Source of the DNA: Lewinellaceae bacterium SD302
Lineage (GTDB): Bacteria; Bacteroidota; Bacteroidia; Chitinophagales; Saprospiraceae
DNA: 64,000 nt
NCBI GenBank assembly: GCA_002591745.1
Contig: PDLQ01000007.1
Coordinates: 156,791 to 220,790 of the forward strand
Direction: 5' to 3'
Numbering within the stretch: position 1 is the first letter of the stretch; each line of letters opens with the position of its first letter. A program made the position numbers and the translations under genes. The notes below the pieces were generated by a model that searched no databases, was not told where the DNA came from, and was given only the letters and a program-made list of their open reading frames with translations. Positions 17,358-25,812 of this stretch are shown in pieces.

Positions 17358-18389
17358 TTATATTTTGTAGTAATTCCGGTACCACTCTACAAAAGCTGCG
17401 ATTCCCGTTGCCAGGTCGGTTCCGGGGCGGTAGCCATAATCTTTTTCGAGAGCGCTGGTATCGGCGTAGGTTTTCTCTACGTCTCCAGGCTGCATATCCA
17501 TGAATTTTTTTTCAGCCGTTTTTCCGAGGGCACTTTCCATGGTTTTTACGAAGTCCAGCAGGTTGACGGGCTTGCCAGCGCCGATGTTGTAGACTCGGGC
17601 AGGTACACCTGATTGCGCCGGCCGAGGCTGCAAACAGACTTGTAACAATCCTTCCACGATATCGTCTACGTAAGTGAAATCGCGGCTCATTCGGCCGTGA
17701 TTGAAGATTTTAATCGGCCGGTCGTTCAGTATGGCATCACTGAAAAGGCTGTAGGCCATATCCGGTCGTCCCCAGGGACCGTAGACTGTGAAAAACCGTA
17801 GTCCCGTAGTGGGCAGTCCGTAGAGGTGGCCGTAGACGTGGGCCAGTAGTTCATTACTACGCTTAGTAGCAGCGTACAGGGAAGCCGGTTGCTCTACTAC
17901 ATCAGTTTCGGCGAAAGGGACTTTATCGTTTAGCCCGTAAACACTGCTGCTGCTGGCGTAGACGAGGTGGCTGGTACCATGCTCGCGACAGCATTCCAGT
18001 ACGTTTACAAAGCCGGTCACATTACTGTTAACGTAGGCTTGTGGATTGCTCAGGCTATAACGTACACCAGCTTGGGCGGCCAAGTTGATAACTACATCAA
18101 ATTTGTAAACCCCAAACAGCGTATCTAGTCCTTTTTTATCTTCCAGAGCCAGCTTAACGAAGGATAATCCAGATAACTCCGAACTGGTAATGACCGAAGT
18201 ATTATTCTCTGTTTCGTTGATCGCAATACCCGCAGCGAGCAAACGGTCGAGTTTAAGTTGTGGCTCGTAATAGTCGTTAAGGTTGTCGATGCCGATCACA
18301 TGGTGTCCTTGCCTGACCAAACGAACGGCGAGGTGATGACCGATGAAACCGGCCGCTCCGGTAAGGAGTATGGTCTTTTTATCTTCCAT
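17358..18389 (-). CDS. UDP-glucuronate 4-epimerase
   Basis: This 343-residue SDR enzyme interconverts UDP-glucuronate and UDP-galacturonate. It has [14 protein letters not shown] (8-21), [24 protein letters not shown] (102-112), the catalytic tyrosine and lysine in YAATK (172-176), and the run [19 protein letters not shown] typical of this family (CapI/LspL type). It is the first enzyme gene after the antiterminator and its hairpin-rich leader, hence the first to benefit from antitermination. An insertion of about ten polar residues near 57-70 ([15 protein letters not shown]) is longer than in many homologues. Confidence 0.9.
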   Translation of the reverse strand: MEDKKTILLTGAAGFIGHHLAVRLVRQGHHVIGIDNLNDYYEPQLKLDRLLAAGIAINETENNTSVITSSELSGLSFVKLALEDKKGLDTLFGVYKFDVVINLAAQAGVRYSLSNPQAYVNSNVTGFVNVLECCREHGTSHLVYASSSSVYGLNDKVPFAETDVVEQPASLYAATKRSNELLAHVYGHLYGLPTTGLRFFTVYGPWGRPDMAYSLFSDAILNDRPIKIFNHGRMSRDFTYVDDIVEGLLQVCLQPRPAQSGVPARVYNIGAGKPVNLLDFVKTMESALGKTAEKKFMDMQPGDVEKTYADTSALEKDYGYRPGTDLATGIAAFVEWYRNYYKI

Positions 18390-18474
18390 AAGTCAGGTAA
18401 AAGTTCTCGGCCAAAATAGACTGTCGTGTTTCTCTATGCCCTAAGTCACGAAAATTTTCAGAGAACGTATAAAA

Positions 18475-18507
18475 ACGGCTTCGCCGTCCATGCGTCGCGG
18501 ACGCATG
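18475..18507 (-). promoter_or_regulatory. Twin hairpins in the leader before the polysaccharide genes
   Basis: There are two back-to-back perfect hairpins: ACGGC-TTC-GCCGT (18475-18487) and CATGCGTC-GCG-GACGCATG (18489-18507, eight paired bases, three-base loop). They lie in the 208-bp gap between the antiterminator gene and the first sugar-nucleotide gene. The position fits a pause or termination site that a NusG/UpxY-type factor would act on. That is known for UpxY in Bacteroides; here it is inference. Confidence 0.55.
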
Positions 18508-18597
18508 CCCCAAGCCGAGTGAGATGTTCCGTCGGCGAGTTCTGTCTGTTCGGTTGTTCAGGCTAGCTGTTACATCCGTTGTGTTGATTCTTTCCGA

Positions 18598-19164
18598 CTA
18601 GCTCGCCACCTGAGGCAGGGGGCGAATCCATTCGGAAGGAACCGTAGCTCTCAACCCTTTTCCTAAGGGTAGTAGCCCCAGAGAAATGAGTAGATTTCCT
18701 TTGTTTTGGCTTTCCAGATAAGTGCCTTTAGTACCGGTAAGCGGCCCGCCTACCAGTTCCACGGCCTGTCCTTTCTGCCATTGCTGCTTATCTTCTATTT
18801 CCCATTCCAGATCGAAGGTCTTCAAGCCGATGATTCGGCGAAGTATTTCAATTTCCCGCTCGGCCACGTCAAGCCGGTCTGGACCCACTCTGACGAAATT
18901 TACGTAAGGGTTGCGGTAAACGGTTGCTTCTTCGGGCCGTTTGATCTTAACGAACAGGTAGGACGGGAGCAGGCAAAGCTCGCGATTCACGACTTTACGC
19001 TGATATTCCTTCCTTGTTTTTTTGAGGGGCAGAAAACATTCGATGCCATCCTTACGGAGCCGTGTAGCGGCCAGTTTTTCCCGCCGATGGGCCGTGCGCA
19101 AGACGAACCAACGGGCTTCGGTCTCGTCCAGTCGGTCGATGATATGTTTGCTGCTAACGCTCAC
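18598..19164 (-). CDS. NusG-family transcription antiterminator (UpxY/RfaH-like)
   Basis: This 188-residue protein has a NusG N-terminal domain (WFVLRTAHRREKLAATRLRKDGIECFLP, about 19-46, with LPSYLFVKI at 86-94) and a C-terminal KOW-like domain (KGQAVELVGGPLTGTKGTYLE, about 128-148). Specialised paralogues of NusG bind paused polymerase at the start of long surface-polysaccharide operons and suppress termination. The gene stands directly upstream of the 17-kb glycan operon, the standard position for UpxY in Bacteroidota. The start is GTG at 19164. It is not the housekeeping nusG, which normally sits beside secE and ribosomal-protein genes. Confidence 0.88.
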   Translation of the reverse strand: MSVSSKHIIDRLDETEARWFVLRTAHRREKLAATRLRKDGIECFLPLKKTRKEYQRKVVNRELCLLPSYLFVKIKRPEEATVYRNPYVNFVRVGPDRLDVAEREIEILRRIIGLKTFDLEWEIEDKQQWQKGQAVELVGGPLTGTKGTYLESQNKGNLLISLGLLPLGKGLRATVPSEWIRPLPQVAS

Positions 19165-19249
19165 GGGAAATGTTCGGTAAAAGCTGTTTGGGATGGAGAT
19201 AGTTTAAAACAGGGCCGCAAGATAGCGAGTTATGTCCACTTGGCAGACC

Positions 19250-19266
19250 TTGCTACTTTGCTAGTC
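19250..19266 (+). repeat. Dispersed motif copy, 2-nt spacer class
   Basis: TTGCTACTTTG, CT, AGTC, then CAAATAAAA. It lies in the gap between the outer-membrane protein gene and the antiterminator gene, antisense to both. Fifteen of its bases recur at 29942-29960 inside a coding region. Confidence 0.8.
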
Positions 19267-19312
19267 CAAATAAAACGAATCATCGAGTGTTCCCGGAATC
19301 TGTGCAGTTGCT

Positions 19313-19921
19313 CTAGAAATTGAAGTTGAATCCGGCCCTGATTACGTAAGGGGATTCGATAATGGCTTGTCCGTCGCGCCTCAAACGAAAAAGAAGTAAT
19401 ATCTCCGAACCGGGCCCGCCACCGAAGCCACTGGTATAACCTACCCCGAGATAAGGCATACTACGAACCTGTTTTAACGGCTCGTCACAGCTGATGATGA
19501 GGCGACGGCTTTCCAGGCTGTACTCGCCATGGACGAAGAATTGGTTGAAGACTTTCAAGCGGCCGAACATCCCGGCTTCCCAGGTAATGTAGTTGGATTT
19601 TACGTCGTTGAACTCACAACGAAAGGCATTGTAATTCAAGCTGAGGCGAGGACCAAAGCTAACATTCGGGGTAACCTTATAACCGACCATTGGCGAGATG
19701 CCGACGTTGAACAGGCTAACACCGTTACTAGCCGAGAAGCCCAGTTGTAAGCCACCGCCGAACCAAAGGTTATCGACGAAACGTTCCGGCCGGAGGTCTC
19801 CATCATTGTTCTCCTGGTCGTAATAGTCCAGGTCTTGACGAGCGCGGTCTTCCTCCGTCTGGGCAGCCAGGGTGGCAGAGACGAAAAGGAGAAGCAACAG
19901 GGTATATATAGATTTGTGCAT
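19313..19921 (-). CDS. Small outer-membrane beta-barrel-like protein
   Basis: This 202-residue protein has a clear signal peptide (MHKSIYTLLLLLFVSATLAAQ). The rest alternates aromatic and small residues in beta strands (LWFGGGLQLGFSASNG, SFGPRLSLNYN, YVIRAGFNFNF) and ends in phenylalanine, as outer-membrane barrels do. I do not recognise a named family; it resembles short porin-like proteins of Bacteroidota. It is the first gene of the minus-strand transcript, with a good -7 box 24 bases upstream, followed by the antiterminator gene. Whether it works with the glycan exporter is unknown. Confidence 0.7.
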   Translation of the reverse strand: MHKSIYTLLLLLFVSATLAAQTEEDRARQDLDYYDQENNDGDLRPERFVDNLWFGGGLQLGFSASNGVSLFNVGISPMVGYKVTPNVSFGPRLSLNYNAFRCEFNDVKSNYITWEAGMFGRLKVFNQFFVHGEYSLESRRLIISCDEPLKQVRSMPYLGVGYTSGFGGGPGSEILLLFRLRRDGQAIIESPYVIRAGFNFNF

Positions 19922-19944
19922 ACTGTAGAGCAGGATTGAAAACG

Positions 19945-19952
19945 CTAAGGTA
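19945..19952 (-). promoter_or_regulatory. Promoter -7 box TACCTTAG
   Basis: On the minus strand TACCTTAG followed by C lies 24 bases before the ATG at 19921. It matches the Bacteroidota form TAnnTTTG with one change, and the same octamer precedes the MacB-like gene at 38632. No convincing -33 TTG was seen. Confidence 0.5.
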
Positions 19953-20180
19953 GTGGTAATGCTAGTATGTTGGGTATTCGTAACACCGGTAGTAATAAGG
20001 TATTGGTATTTGCCCGTAACCTATACTATCATTTACAATTATACTACACTACTTGAAGTGTTTAAAAAGTACCTGGTTGAAAATATTTTAATAAAACAGT
20101 AACGCATTTAGGTGTCGCAACATGAAGTAATGTACGGAATGCCGTATGATGGATTCACCGAAAGGACCGATAACCAGCGG
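19953..20180. other. AT-rich divergent intergenic region
   Basis: This is the central part of the 316-bp gap between the divergent outer-membrane and sigma-factor genes. Apart from the two promoters at its edges I see no gene. ACAC...GTGT around 20045-20060 is a weak dyad of unknown meaning. Confidence 0.5.
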
Positions 20181-20209
20181 TTGTTTCTAAGGATCAATGA
20201 CTATCTTTG
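20181..20209 (+). promoter_or_regulatory. Promoter of the sigma-factor operon
   Basis: TTG at 20181-20183 and TATCTTTG at 20202-20209, 18 bases apart, match the Bacteroidota -33/-7 consensus well. The start codon is 28 bases after the -7 box. Confidence 0.65.
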
Positions 20210-20237
20210 AGGGGACAGACACTTACCGACGGATATT

Positions 20238-20816
20238 TTGGAAAAACAAGCAGATCTTTCCGCCGACCTTCAGTTGTTGCAAAACATCAGGGACGGACGG
20301 CACGAATTACTGGATACCTTGTACCGGGATCATCGTGATGCCTTCCTGAGCTACGCCCGACAGCATTTATACGCTAATGAGGAAGACGCCGCGGATTGTT
20401 TTCAGGATGCGGTCATCGTATTTTATAAAAATGCGGTTAGCGGTAAGTTGACGGAGCTGACCAGTACCATCCGTACCTATCTTTTTGCCATTGGTAAGCG
20501 GATGGTTTACCGGAAGAATCAGCAGCGCCGCCGCGAGGCACCCGTCGACCTCGATCTCGAACGCTCCCCGGCCGATGAGATCGACCTGAGTATATTTACC
20601 CGGATCGACGACGACCACCGCAAACAGTTTCTGGCTGCGGCCATGAACCGTATGGGCGACACCTGCCGCCAGATTCTGACCCTCTTCTACTATCATCGTT
20701 ACCCCATCGAATCCATTCAGACTACCCTTAATCTAAGCTCTCCCGGGGCGGTGCGCGTAAAAAAATTGCGCTGCCTCGAATCATTGAAAAAAATGCTCAG
20801 CAAACCTCAGGGATGA
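20238..20816 (+). CDS. ECF-type RNA polymerase sigma factor
   Basis: This 192-residue protein has a sigma region 2-like part (LYRDHRDAFLSYARQHLYANEEDAADCFQDAVIVFYKN, about 28-65) and a region 4-like helix-turn-helix (CRQILTLFYYHRYPIESIQTTLNLSSPGAVRVKKLRCLESLKK, about 143-185). The linker is short, as in extracytoplasmic-function factors. The start is TTG at 20238, the first in-frame start after the promoter. The next gene starts four bases after its stop and encodes a membrane-anchored protein, the usual place for a regulator. Target genes are not known. Proximity to two glycan loci makes envelope control plausible but unproven. Confidence 0.82.
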   Translation: MEKQADLSADLQLLQNIRDGRHELLDTLYRDHRDAFLSYARQHLYANEEDAADCFQDAVIVFYKNAVSGKLTELTSTIRTYLFAIGKRMVYRKNQQRRREAPVDLDLERSPADEIDLSIFTRIDDDHRKQFLAAAMNRMGDTCRQILTLFYYHRYPIESIQTTLNLSSPGAVRVKKLRCLESLKKMLSKPQG

Positions 20817-20820
20817 TATT

Positions 20821-21627
20821 ATGGACAATAGTAACGAACGACAACAAAAAATAGACGATAAGCTCTTAGGCCGTCTCGAGGCCACCGCCGAAAGTGAACT
20901 GGACCGCCAACTGGCCGAAGACGCCAGTCTGCAGGCCATGCTTGATGATACCGAATTGGCTCGCCAGGCTATTGAAGTTGCCGAAGATCAGGTTCTGAAA
21001 GCACGCCTGCAAGAGCTGGAAGGCAGTTTGGCCGTTGGTTGGAAAAGCAGATCCACCTCTCCACTACGCGTAATTCGCGACGATGCGGACCAAACCGAAA
21101 GCAATGGCCAGGTTGTACCGTTTTATCGCCGGCATTTCTACGCCCTGGCTGCTTGTCTGTTGTTCCTGCTCGCAGCGGGAATCTACTTTATCCTGCCAAA
21201 CAATGTAGCTTCACCACAGGAACTCTACGCCGCTAACTTCGAACCCTACCGCAACATCGCCGTAGACATTACCCGTGGGGAAGACAATCTTAGTGTAAAG
21301 GAACGTGCCTTTTTAGCCTACGAACAAGGCAACTACCGGGAAGCCCTCACTTACCTGGGGCAATTGGAAGCTACTCCGGTTAATGACTTTTATGCGGGGC
21401 AGGCCCAACTCGGGTTGAAAAAATTTCCCGCAGCCATTGATGACTTGTTCCCACTTGCGCAAATGGACGATTTTCCACTGCAACAACAAGCCAATTGGTA
21501 CCTAGCCCTGGCTTACCTGGGCAATGAAGCCACCGCGGACGCCAAGCAAATTTTAAGTACTATTGCTGGTGAAGAAGGTCACCCTTTCCAAAAACAAGCC
21601 GAAGTGCTGCTGGAAGAGATCGAGTAG
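20821..21627 (+). CDS. Membrane-anchored protein with TPR-like C-terminal half, possible anti-sigma partner
   Basis: This 268-residue protein has a charged, helical N-terminal cytoplasmic part (1-105), one membrane helix (about 106-125, FYALAACLLFLLAAGIYFIL) and a C-terminal region of helical pairs resembling tetratricopeptide repeats (SVKERAFLAYEQGNYREALTYLGQLE, then FYAGQAQLGLKKFPAAIDDLFPLA and WYLALAYLGNEATADAKQILSTI). The order (sigma factor, then single-pass protein) and the N-in topology fit an anti-sigma factor with a periplasmic sensor. However, no zinc-type anti-sigma motif (HxxxCxxC) is present. Coupling to the sigma factor at four bases supports a functional link. Confidence 0.65.
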   Translation: MDNSNERQQKIDDKLLGRLEATAESELDRQLAEDASLQAMLDDTELARQAIEVAEDQVLKARLQELEGSLAVGWKSRSTSPLRVIRDDADQTESNGQVVPFYRRHFYALAACLLFLLAAGIYFILPNNVASPQELYAANFEPYRNIAVDITRGEDNLSVKERAFLAYEQGNYREALTYLGQLEATPVNDFYAGQAQLGLKKFPAAIDDLFPLAQMDDFPLQQQANWYLALAYLGNEATADAKQILSTIAGEEGHPFQKQAEVLLEEIE

Positions 21628-21668
21628 TTTTAAGATAGGAAATAGAAACGCAGCAACCAAAGGCAACC

Positions 21669-23114
21669 CTAGTTCCTGTCTCCCGGTACGCGAAAAGAGA
21701 GGCTAACGATTACCGCTAAATTCAGAAAGAAGATTGAGCCCATTTTATCCGTCTCGATCATATCATTGATCAACTGGAAAGCAAAGATCACGATCATGGA
21801 CAGGATGGCGGCCATTACTGCCGAGCGGGCCGCCGGATCGGTCAGGGAGGCGTAGAGTTTTTCGCCGTAAATCAGGATGCCGAAGAAAAATACCAGGAGG
21901 ATGGCCAAACCCGGAAAGCCTTGTTCTACCAGGGTCATCAGGTAATAGCTGTGGATGCCGGACCTCTCCGGATTGTCGCTTACGTAGGTGACGAAACTGG
22001 AAACGGTATACCCTTTATAGAATTCGACAAAATTTCCCGGGCCCCAACCCAACCAGGGATGGTAGGGGATCATATGACCGGCGGCGACCCAGCGATAGAC
22101 CCTTTCCATGGTGGAGACATCTTCCAGTTGGGTGGTCGCTGCCAGCAATTCGTCAAATTGCTTGTGAGCCACGGTGGTCTCGTAATTCGGCGCGTATTCA
22201 AGATAAGAATTGTCCGTGACCAGGGAATAACTAAAACCAATCACCCCGACCAAAGCTACGGCCAATACCGGCCTGAGTAAGCCGTAGCGGATTACCAGAT
22301 AAGCCCCACCCGCCAGGATCAGGGAAACCGTAGCGGCCCGGGTGTAAGAGAAATAGATGGCAACCAGCCAGAGCAAGCCCAGGCCGATGGCTACTAATTT
22401 ACTTCCACTAAGTTTACTATTACCAAACTTCCTCCCGTACAAATGCACCAACCAGGGCGTCATCACGGCCAGAATACCTGCGTAAGAAACGTGGTTACGC
22501 ATGAACGGTGCAATGGTCTTGAACTGATCCTGAAAATCGAAATCGATCATCGCATGACGGATCAGGGATTGTACCGCTACGAAGAGTAATGGCCAGAAGA
22601 TCAGCGTGAAAATGCGGTCGATGTCCTTTACCGATCGAACAAAGCGCTCAGCCATTAAGAAGAAGGCGCCGATGTACCAGCATTTGGCCAGACTGAATTT
22701 GAGGCTTACCAAAAAGCCTTCGCTGGTGAGGGTAGTCAGGAAAATCCAGCCCAAATGGGCGTATAGTAACAGGGCCAGCGGGTGGGTGAAATAACGCCGA
22801 TCATAAGTGCTCCCGTAGCGTAGAAAATGCAAAATGAAAATGACCGATAGCCCGATCATGAGGGGCTCGGTGGGCAGGTCGGTGCCTAATGATCCGAAGT
22901 ACACCTCGGTAGAGAGGGGGATCATTAAAATCAGCCCGTAAAAAAGCCAGCGGTAATCGGTAACCGTAATGTACAGGCCAAACAGCAAAATCGGTGTCAG
23001 CCCCAGCCAATAAATACCAAGACCGATACCCGCCCACAAAAGCAGGAGACTCAGTACGGCAAAAGCGAGAAAAAGCTTTTCACGGACGTCCAGCCTTGCC
23101 AGCCGACTCAGCAT
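21669..23114 (-). CDS. O-antigen polymerase/ligase family membrane protein (Wzy/WaaL-like)
   Basis: This 481-residue protein has about eleven to twelve hydrophobic segments and one large loop (about 290-390) containing the family-typical HPWLGWGPGNF block followed by GIHSYYLMTLVEQGFPGLA. Such proteins polymerise lipid-linked repeat units or ligate polymers to a lipid. Sequence alone does not tell polymerase from ligase. The start abuts the stop of the upstream Wzz-like gene (23115), and a flippase gene lies before that, so a Wzx/Wzy-dependent assembly block is the best reading. Confidence 0.85.
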   Translation of the reverse strand: MLSRLARLDVREKLFLAFAVLSLLLLWAGIGLGIYWLGLTPILLFGLYITVTDYRWLFYGLILMIPLSTEVYFGSLGTDLPTEPLMIGLSVIFILHFLRYGSTYDRRYFTHPLALLLYAHLGWIFLTTLTSEGFLVSLKFSLAKCWYIGAFFLMAERFVRSVKDIDRIFTLIFWPLLFVAVQSLIRHAMIDFDFQDQFKTIAPFMRNHVSYAGILAVMTPWLVHLYGRKFGNSKLSGSKLVAIGLGLLWLVAIYFSYTRAATVSLILAGGAYLVIRYGLLRPVLAVALVGVIGFSYSLVTDNSYLEYAPNYETTVAHKQFDELLAATTQLEDVSTMERVYRWVAAGHMIPYHPWLGWGPGNFVEFYKGYTVSSFVTYVSDNPERSGIHSYYLMTLVEQGFPGLAILLVFFFGILIYGEKLYASLTDPAARSAVMAAILSMIVIFAFQLINDMIETDKMGSIFFLNLAVIVSLSFRVPGDRN

Positions 23115-24263
23115 CTAGCCCGTAATCTTTTTCCAGTCGAATTGCCGGCTGTGCTCAATGGCCAGTACCGCCAATATTGAGAAAAAGAAGGCGGCCATCG
23201 TGACCCCTATTACAATGAAACTCCGTCTGGGACGGGATTTGATCACCGGCGGGGTAGCTTCTTCCAGCGTGATGATGACGCCCTGCTCGGATTGGAGCGC
23301 ACTTTCGTAAAGCTCCACTCTGAATTGGGTAGAAATTTTTTCAGTCGTCAGTCTTCTGCGTCCTTCACTGATGCTATATACGGGCTCCATACCCATACTC
23401 AATTGCCGCATCTGACTATCCACCCCGATTTTGACGTCCATCAGACTCTCCATCTCCAGGCTGAACTTGGCAATACTGTCGCGTTTGCCTTTGAAATTAT
23501 CCGTGTTTTCCAAAATGCGGATCTTGGCTCTCAAACCGGCAATGTCCTGGTTGATCTCGGCACTTTTACCCGAAATTGCCTCCGACTGGGTTTCCAGATC
23601 GAGGATCTCGTATTTATTTCTCAACCAACGGAGGCTGTCCGCCATCTGGCTGATCTGAATTTCCTTGGTATTTTGGTCCTGCTTCAGTACGGCCATGTTT
23701 TGCCGCAGTGCGTTTTGGATAAAGCCTTTGCCAATTGCGTCAATCTGGTTGCGGGCGTCATTAGCCAGGTTGGCGGCCACGAAGGGGTCTTTATCCTCGA
23801 CGTCGATGACGATGGCGTCCAGTGCGGTCTTGGTTACCTCATAGAGGCTGAAGAATTTTCTTCTCACGTACAGGTCAGCCTTGGGGCTGGTCGTATCGAT
23901 TTCGTAGCGTTCGTACAGGTCGTATTTATCGATCAGGTAACTAACCAACTCATTACTTTCAGCAATGGCCATGATCCGATCAATATCGTTGCGGTTGCCG
24001 TAGAGTGGGGTTTTCGTGTTTCCGTAGCCACCCATTACGAACGGGTCCAGTCGGTCTGGGTTGATGGCCAGAAAGCTGGTCGTCGCCTGGTAATAGGTCG
24101 GGAGCATCAGGCTGATTACGATGGCTCCGACGGCGGCCGCCAGGGTAACGTAAATAACCGGTTTTCGCCACTGCCAGAGAGAGCGAATAACGCCCAATAG
24201 GCTGAAATCCGGCTCTCCGTCGCCGGCGGTTACTTGTTTATTCGGTGGTTCTTTCCTTTCCAT
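23115..24263 (-). CDS. Wzz/GNVR-type chain-length determinant
   Basis: This 382-residue inner-membrane protein has helices near residues 31-52 and 348-370 and a long periplasmic coiled-coil part (about 170-290). The proline-rich ATPPVIKSRPRRSFIVIG before the last helix is typical of the family. It has no kinase domain. The start was set at ATG 24263 because a TTG seven codons upstream lies inside a clear -7 promoter box (24282-24289) and so could not be within the mRNA. It is the second such protein in the window. It pairs with the polymerase downstream, whereas the one at 9418 pairs with the Wza-like exporter. Confidence 0.85.
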   Translation of the reverse strand: MERKEPPNKQVTAGDGEPDFSLLGVIRSLWQWRKPVIYVTLAAAVGAIVISLMLPTYYQATTSFLAINPDRLDPFVMGGYGNTKTPLYGNRNDIDRIMAIAESNELVSYLIDKYDLYERYEIDTTSPKADLYVRRKFFSLYEVTKTALDAIVIDVEDKDPFVAANLANDARNQIDAIGKGFIQNALRQNMAVLKQDQNTKEIQISQMADSLRWLRNKYEILDLETQSEAISGKSAEINQDIAGLRAKIRILENTDNFKGKRDSIAKFSLEMESLMDVKIGVDSQMRQLSMGMEPVYSISEGRRRLTTEKISTQFRVELYESALQSEQGVIITLEEATPPVIKSRPRRSFIVIGVTMAAFFFSILAVLAIEHSRQFDWKKITG

Positions 24264-24281
24264 AGGCTTCAATAAAGGCCG

Positions 24282-24289
24282 CAAAGGTA
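24282..24289 (-). promoter_or_regulatory. Promoter -7 box TACCTTTG
   Basis: A perfect TAnnTTTG on the minus strand lies 18 bases before the ATG at 24263. It implies a leader of about ten bases for the Wzz-polymerase transcript and excludes the upstream TTG as start. Confidence 0.65.
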
Positions 24290-24314
24290 ACGAACTGGGT
24301 AGTTATGGCGCAGG

Positions 24315-25766
24315 TTAATCTCCTTCTACCTGTCTACTCGCAATTAAATTTAACCATTGGGCGGGATCCAGCAGTTTGGTAAGGAACGCCAGTAGCAGTC
24401 CGGCACTTGTCATCAGGCCGATTTTAACAAGCCAGTTAAGGGTCAGATTTTGGCTGACAAAGTAGCAAAGTCCGCAAAAAAGAAGGCAGAATACGAGCAA
24501 TCGACCCGGACGGATCAGCTCAGTTGGTAAACTCAGCTTTCGGTGTGCCATGATTGCCTGAGCCACGGCAATGAAAGATTGGGTGACGGTCGTAATCGCC
24601 GCGGCCCCTATGGCCCCATAATTTTCTAGCACCAGTAAGTTTCCCGCTACGTTCAGCAGGCAACCTACCGCGAATATTCGATTCATGCTCCCCAATTCAT
24701 TAGCTGCACTCAACAAGGCACCGTAGGCGTAATTGACGCACATGGCGACGAAGGAAAAGATCAGCAAACGTAAAATGCCACCGGTTCGTGCATCCGCGAA
24801 GTCGTAGAGCAGATAGACGATCTCATCGGCGTAAATGGCCGTCGGCAGTACGAATACGATTGACCCGGCAACTACCGTAGGCAGACTCAGCCCCAGTAGG
24901 TCAGCCACCGGCTCCCGTTTGGCCAGCAGCCGCGCGTACATGGGCAGCAGTAAGGCCGAAAGCAGGTAGCCCAGCATATTGGCGGCATCCAGCAAGCGGT
25001 AAGCGGCGGCGTAGTGATCAACCTGTACGTCGCCATCCGGTAATAACCGCTCGATCATCACGGCATCGGTGCGGGTATAGGCGGTCATCAGGAAAATCAC
25101 CAGTGCAAAGGGAGCGGATCTTTTGAGGAGGCTAAGGGCGACCGCCGGTTTGAATTTGGGCCAGAAAGTTTCCAGTCTGCTCCTCAATAAACTCGCTACC
25201 ACTACCAGACTGATTGCCCAGCTCATGCTCTGGGCCAGTACGAAAGTGTAAATATTCATTTGTTCCCTGGCCACTAAAAGTAACCCGCCAACCAGTACCA
25301 GCATCAAGGCTTTATCCGCTACGGAGACCCAGCTGTCGGCCCGGTAACGACCCATGCCGGTGAGGTTCGACCGCAGGAAAAGTAACAAACTCATCATGAT
25401 CTGATTACCGCCAACGATCAGCAACAGCAACAGAGCCGGGCCCCGGTAGCCAATTCCGAAACCGATCATCAGGATACTGCTGAGGAATGCCAGCGCCAGG
25501 ACCAACTTGAGCCCCAGGTAATGAGGAAAGTATTTGGCCAAAATAGCCCGGTTGCCCGCCAGATTACGGCTGTTGTACAACTGGAGACCGAAATCAAGAA
25601 CAAGCTGTAACAGCAAGGTGAAATTGAACAAGCTAAAATACAAACCGTAGTCGCCAACTGGCAGCGCGTTCTGTACGGCCCTTTCCACTACCAAAAGGTA
25701 GACACCCTTTACGAGCAGGTTCAGCCCGATCAGTAGAATGGCATTACGGAGAAAATGGTGTAACAT
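24315..25766 (-). CDS. Polysaccharide flippase (Wzx/MATE-like)
   Basis: This 483-residue integral membrane protein has about twelve to fourteen hydrophobic segments, and the early FSLFNFTLLLQLVLDFGLQLYNSR block is typical of oligosaccharide flippases. It should move lipid-linked repeat units across the inner membrane. The start was set at ATG 25766 (MLHHFLRNAILL), because the -7 box TATATTTG lies at 25780-25773, only seven bases upstream. Longer starts would be within or before the promoter. The transcript would thus be nearly leaderless. One dispersed-motif copy lies inside the gene at 24452-24468, encoding YFVSQ. Confidence 0.85.
   Translation of the reverse strand: MLHHFLRNAILLIGLNLLVKGVYLLVVERAVQNALPVGDYGLYFSLFNFTLLLQLVLDFGLQLYNSRNLAGNRAILAKYFPHYLGLKLVLALAFLSSILMIGFGIGYRGPALLLLLIVGGNQIMMSLLLFLRSNLTGMGRYRADSWVSVADKALMLVLVGGLLLVAREQMNIYTFVLAQSMSWAISLVVVASLLRSRLETFWPKFKPAVALSLLKRSAPFALVIFLMTAYTRTDAVMIERLLPDGDVQVDHYAAAYRLLDAANMLGYLLSALLLPMYARLLAKREPVADLLGLSLPTVVAGSIVFVLPTAIYADEIVYLLYDFADARTGGILRLLIFSFVAMCVNYAYGALLSAANELGSMNRIFAVGCLLNVAGNLLVLENYGAIGAAAITTVTQSFIAVAQAIMAHRKLSLPTELIRPGRLLVFCLLFCGLCYFVSQNLTLNWLVKIGLMTSAGLLLAFLTKLLDPAQWLNLIASRQVEGD
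24452..24468 (-). repeat. Dispersed motif copy inside the flippase gene
   Basis: Minus strand TTGCTACTTTG, TC, AGCC, then AAAATC. It is read in the frame CYFVSQN, different from the frame used in neuB (ATLKS). Confidence 0.75.
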
Positions 25767-25772
25767 CGGCGG

Positions 25773-25780
25773 CAAATATA
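25773..25780 (-). promoter_or_regulatory. Promoter -7 box TATATTTG of the flippase gene
   Basis: A perfect TAnnTTTG lies seven bases before the ATG at 25766, with TTTTGG about 17 bases further upstream as a -33 candidate. It is interleaved with a divergent promoter. Confidence 0.6.
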
Positions 25781-25787
25781 ACCTGCT

Positions 25788-25795
25788 TATCTTTG
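25788..25795 (+). promoter_or_regulatory. Promoter -7 box TATCTTTG of the small membrane protein gene
   Basis: A perfect TAnnTTTG on the plus strand lies eight bases from the opposing box, so the two divergent promoters overlap. The proposed TTG start at 25813 is 17 bases downstream. Confidence 0.6.
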
Positions 25796-25812
25796 CCAAA
25801 ATTTCCCAGCCC

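Noticed and set aside
18598..19164. Housekeeping nusG
   Set aside because: There is no secE or ribosomal-protein neighbourhood; the position at the head of a glycan operon fits the specialised UpxY class.
23292..24200. 302-codon plus-strand frame
   Set aside because: It is entirely antisense to the Wzz/GNVR gene, which has helices, family motifs and a promoter; no family match for the antisense product.
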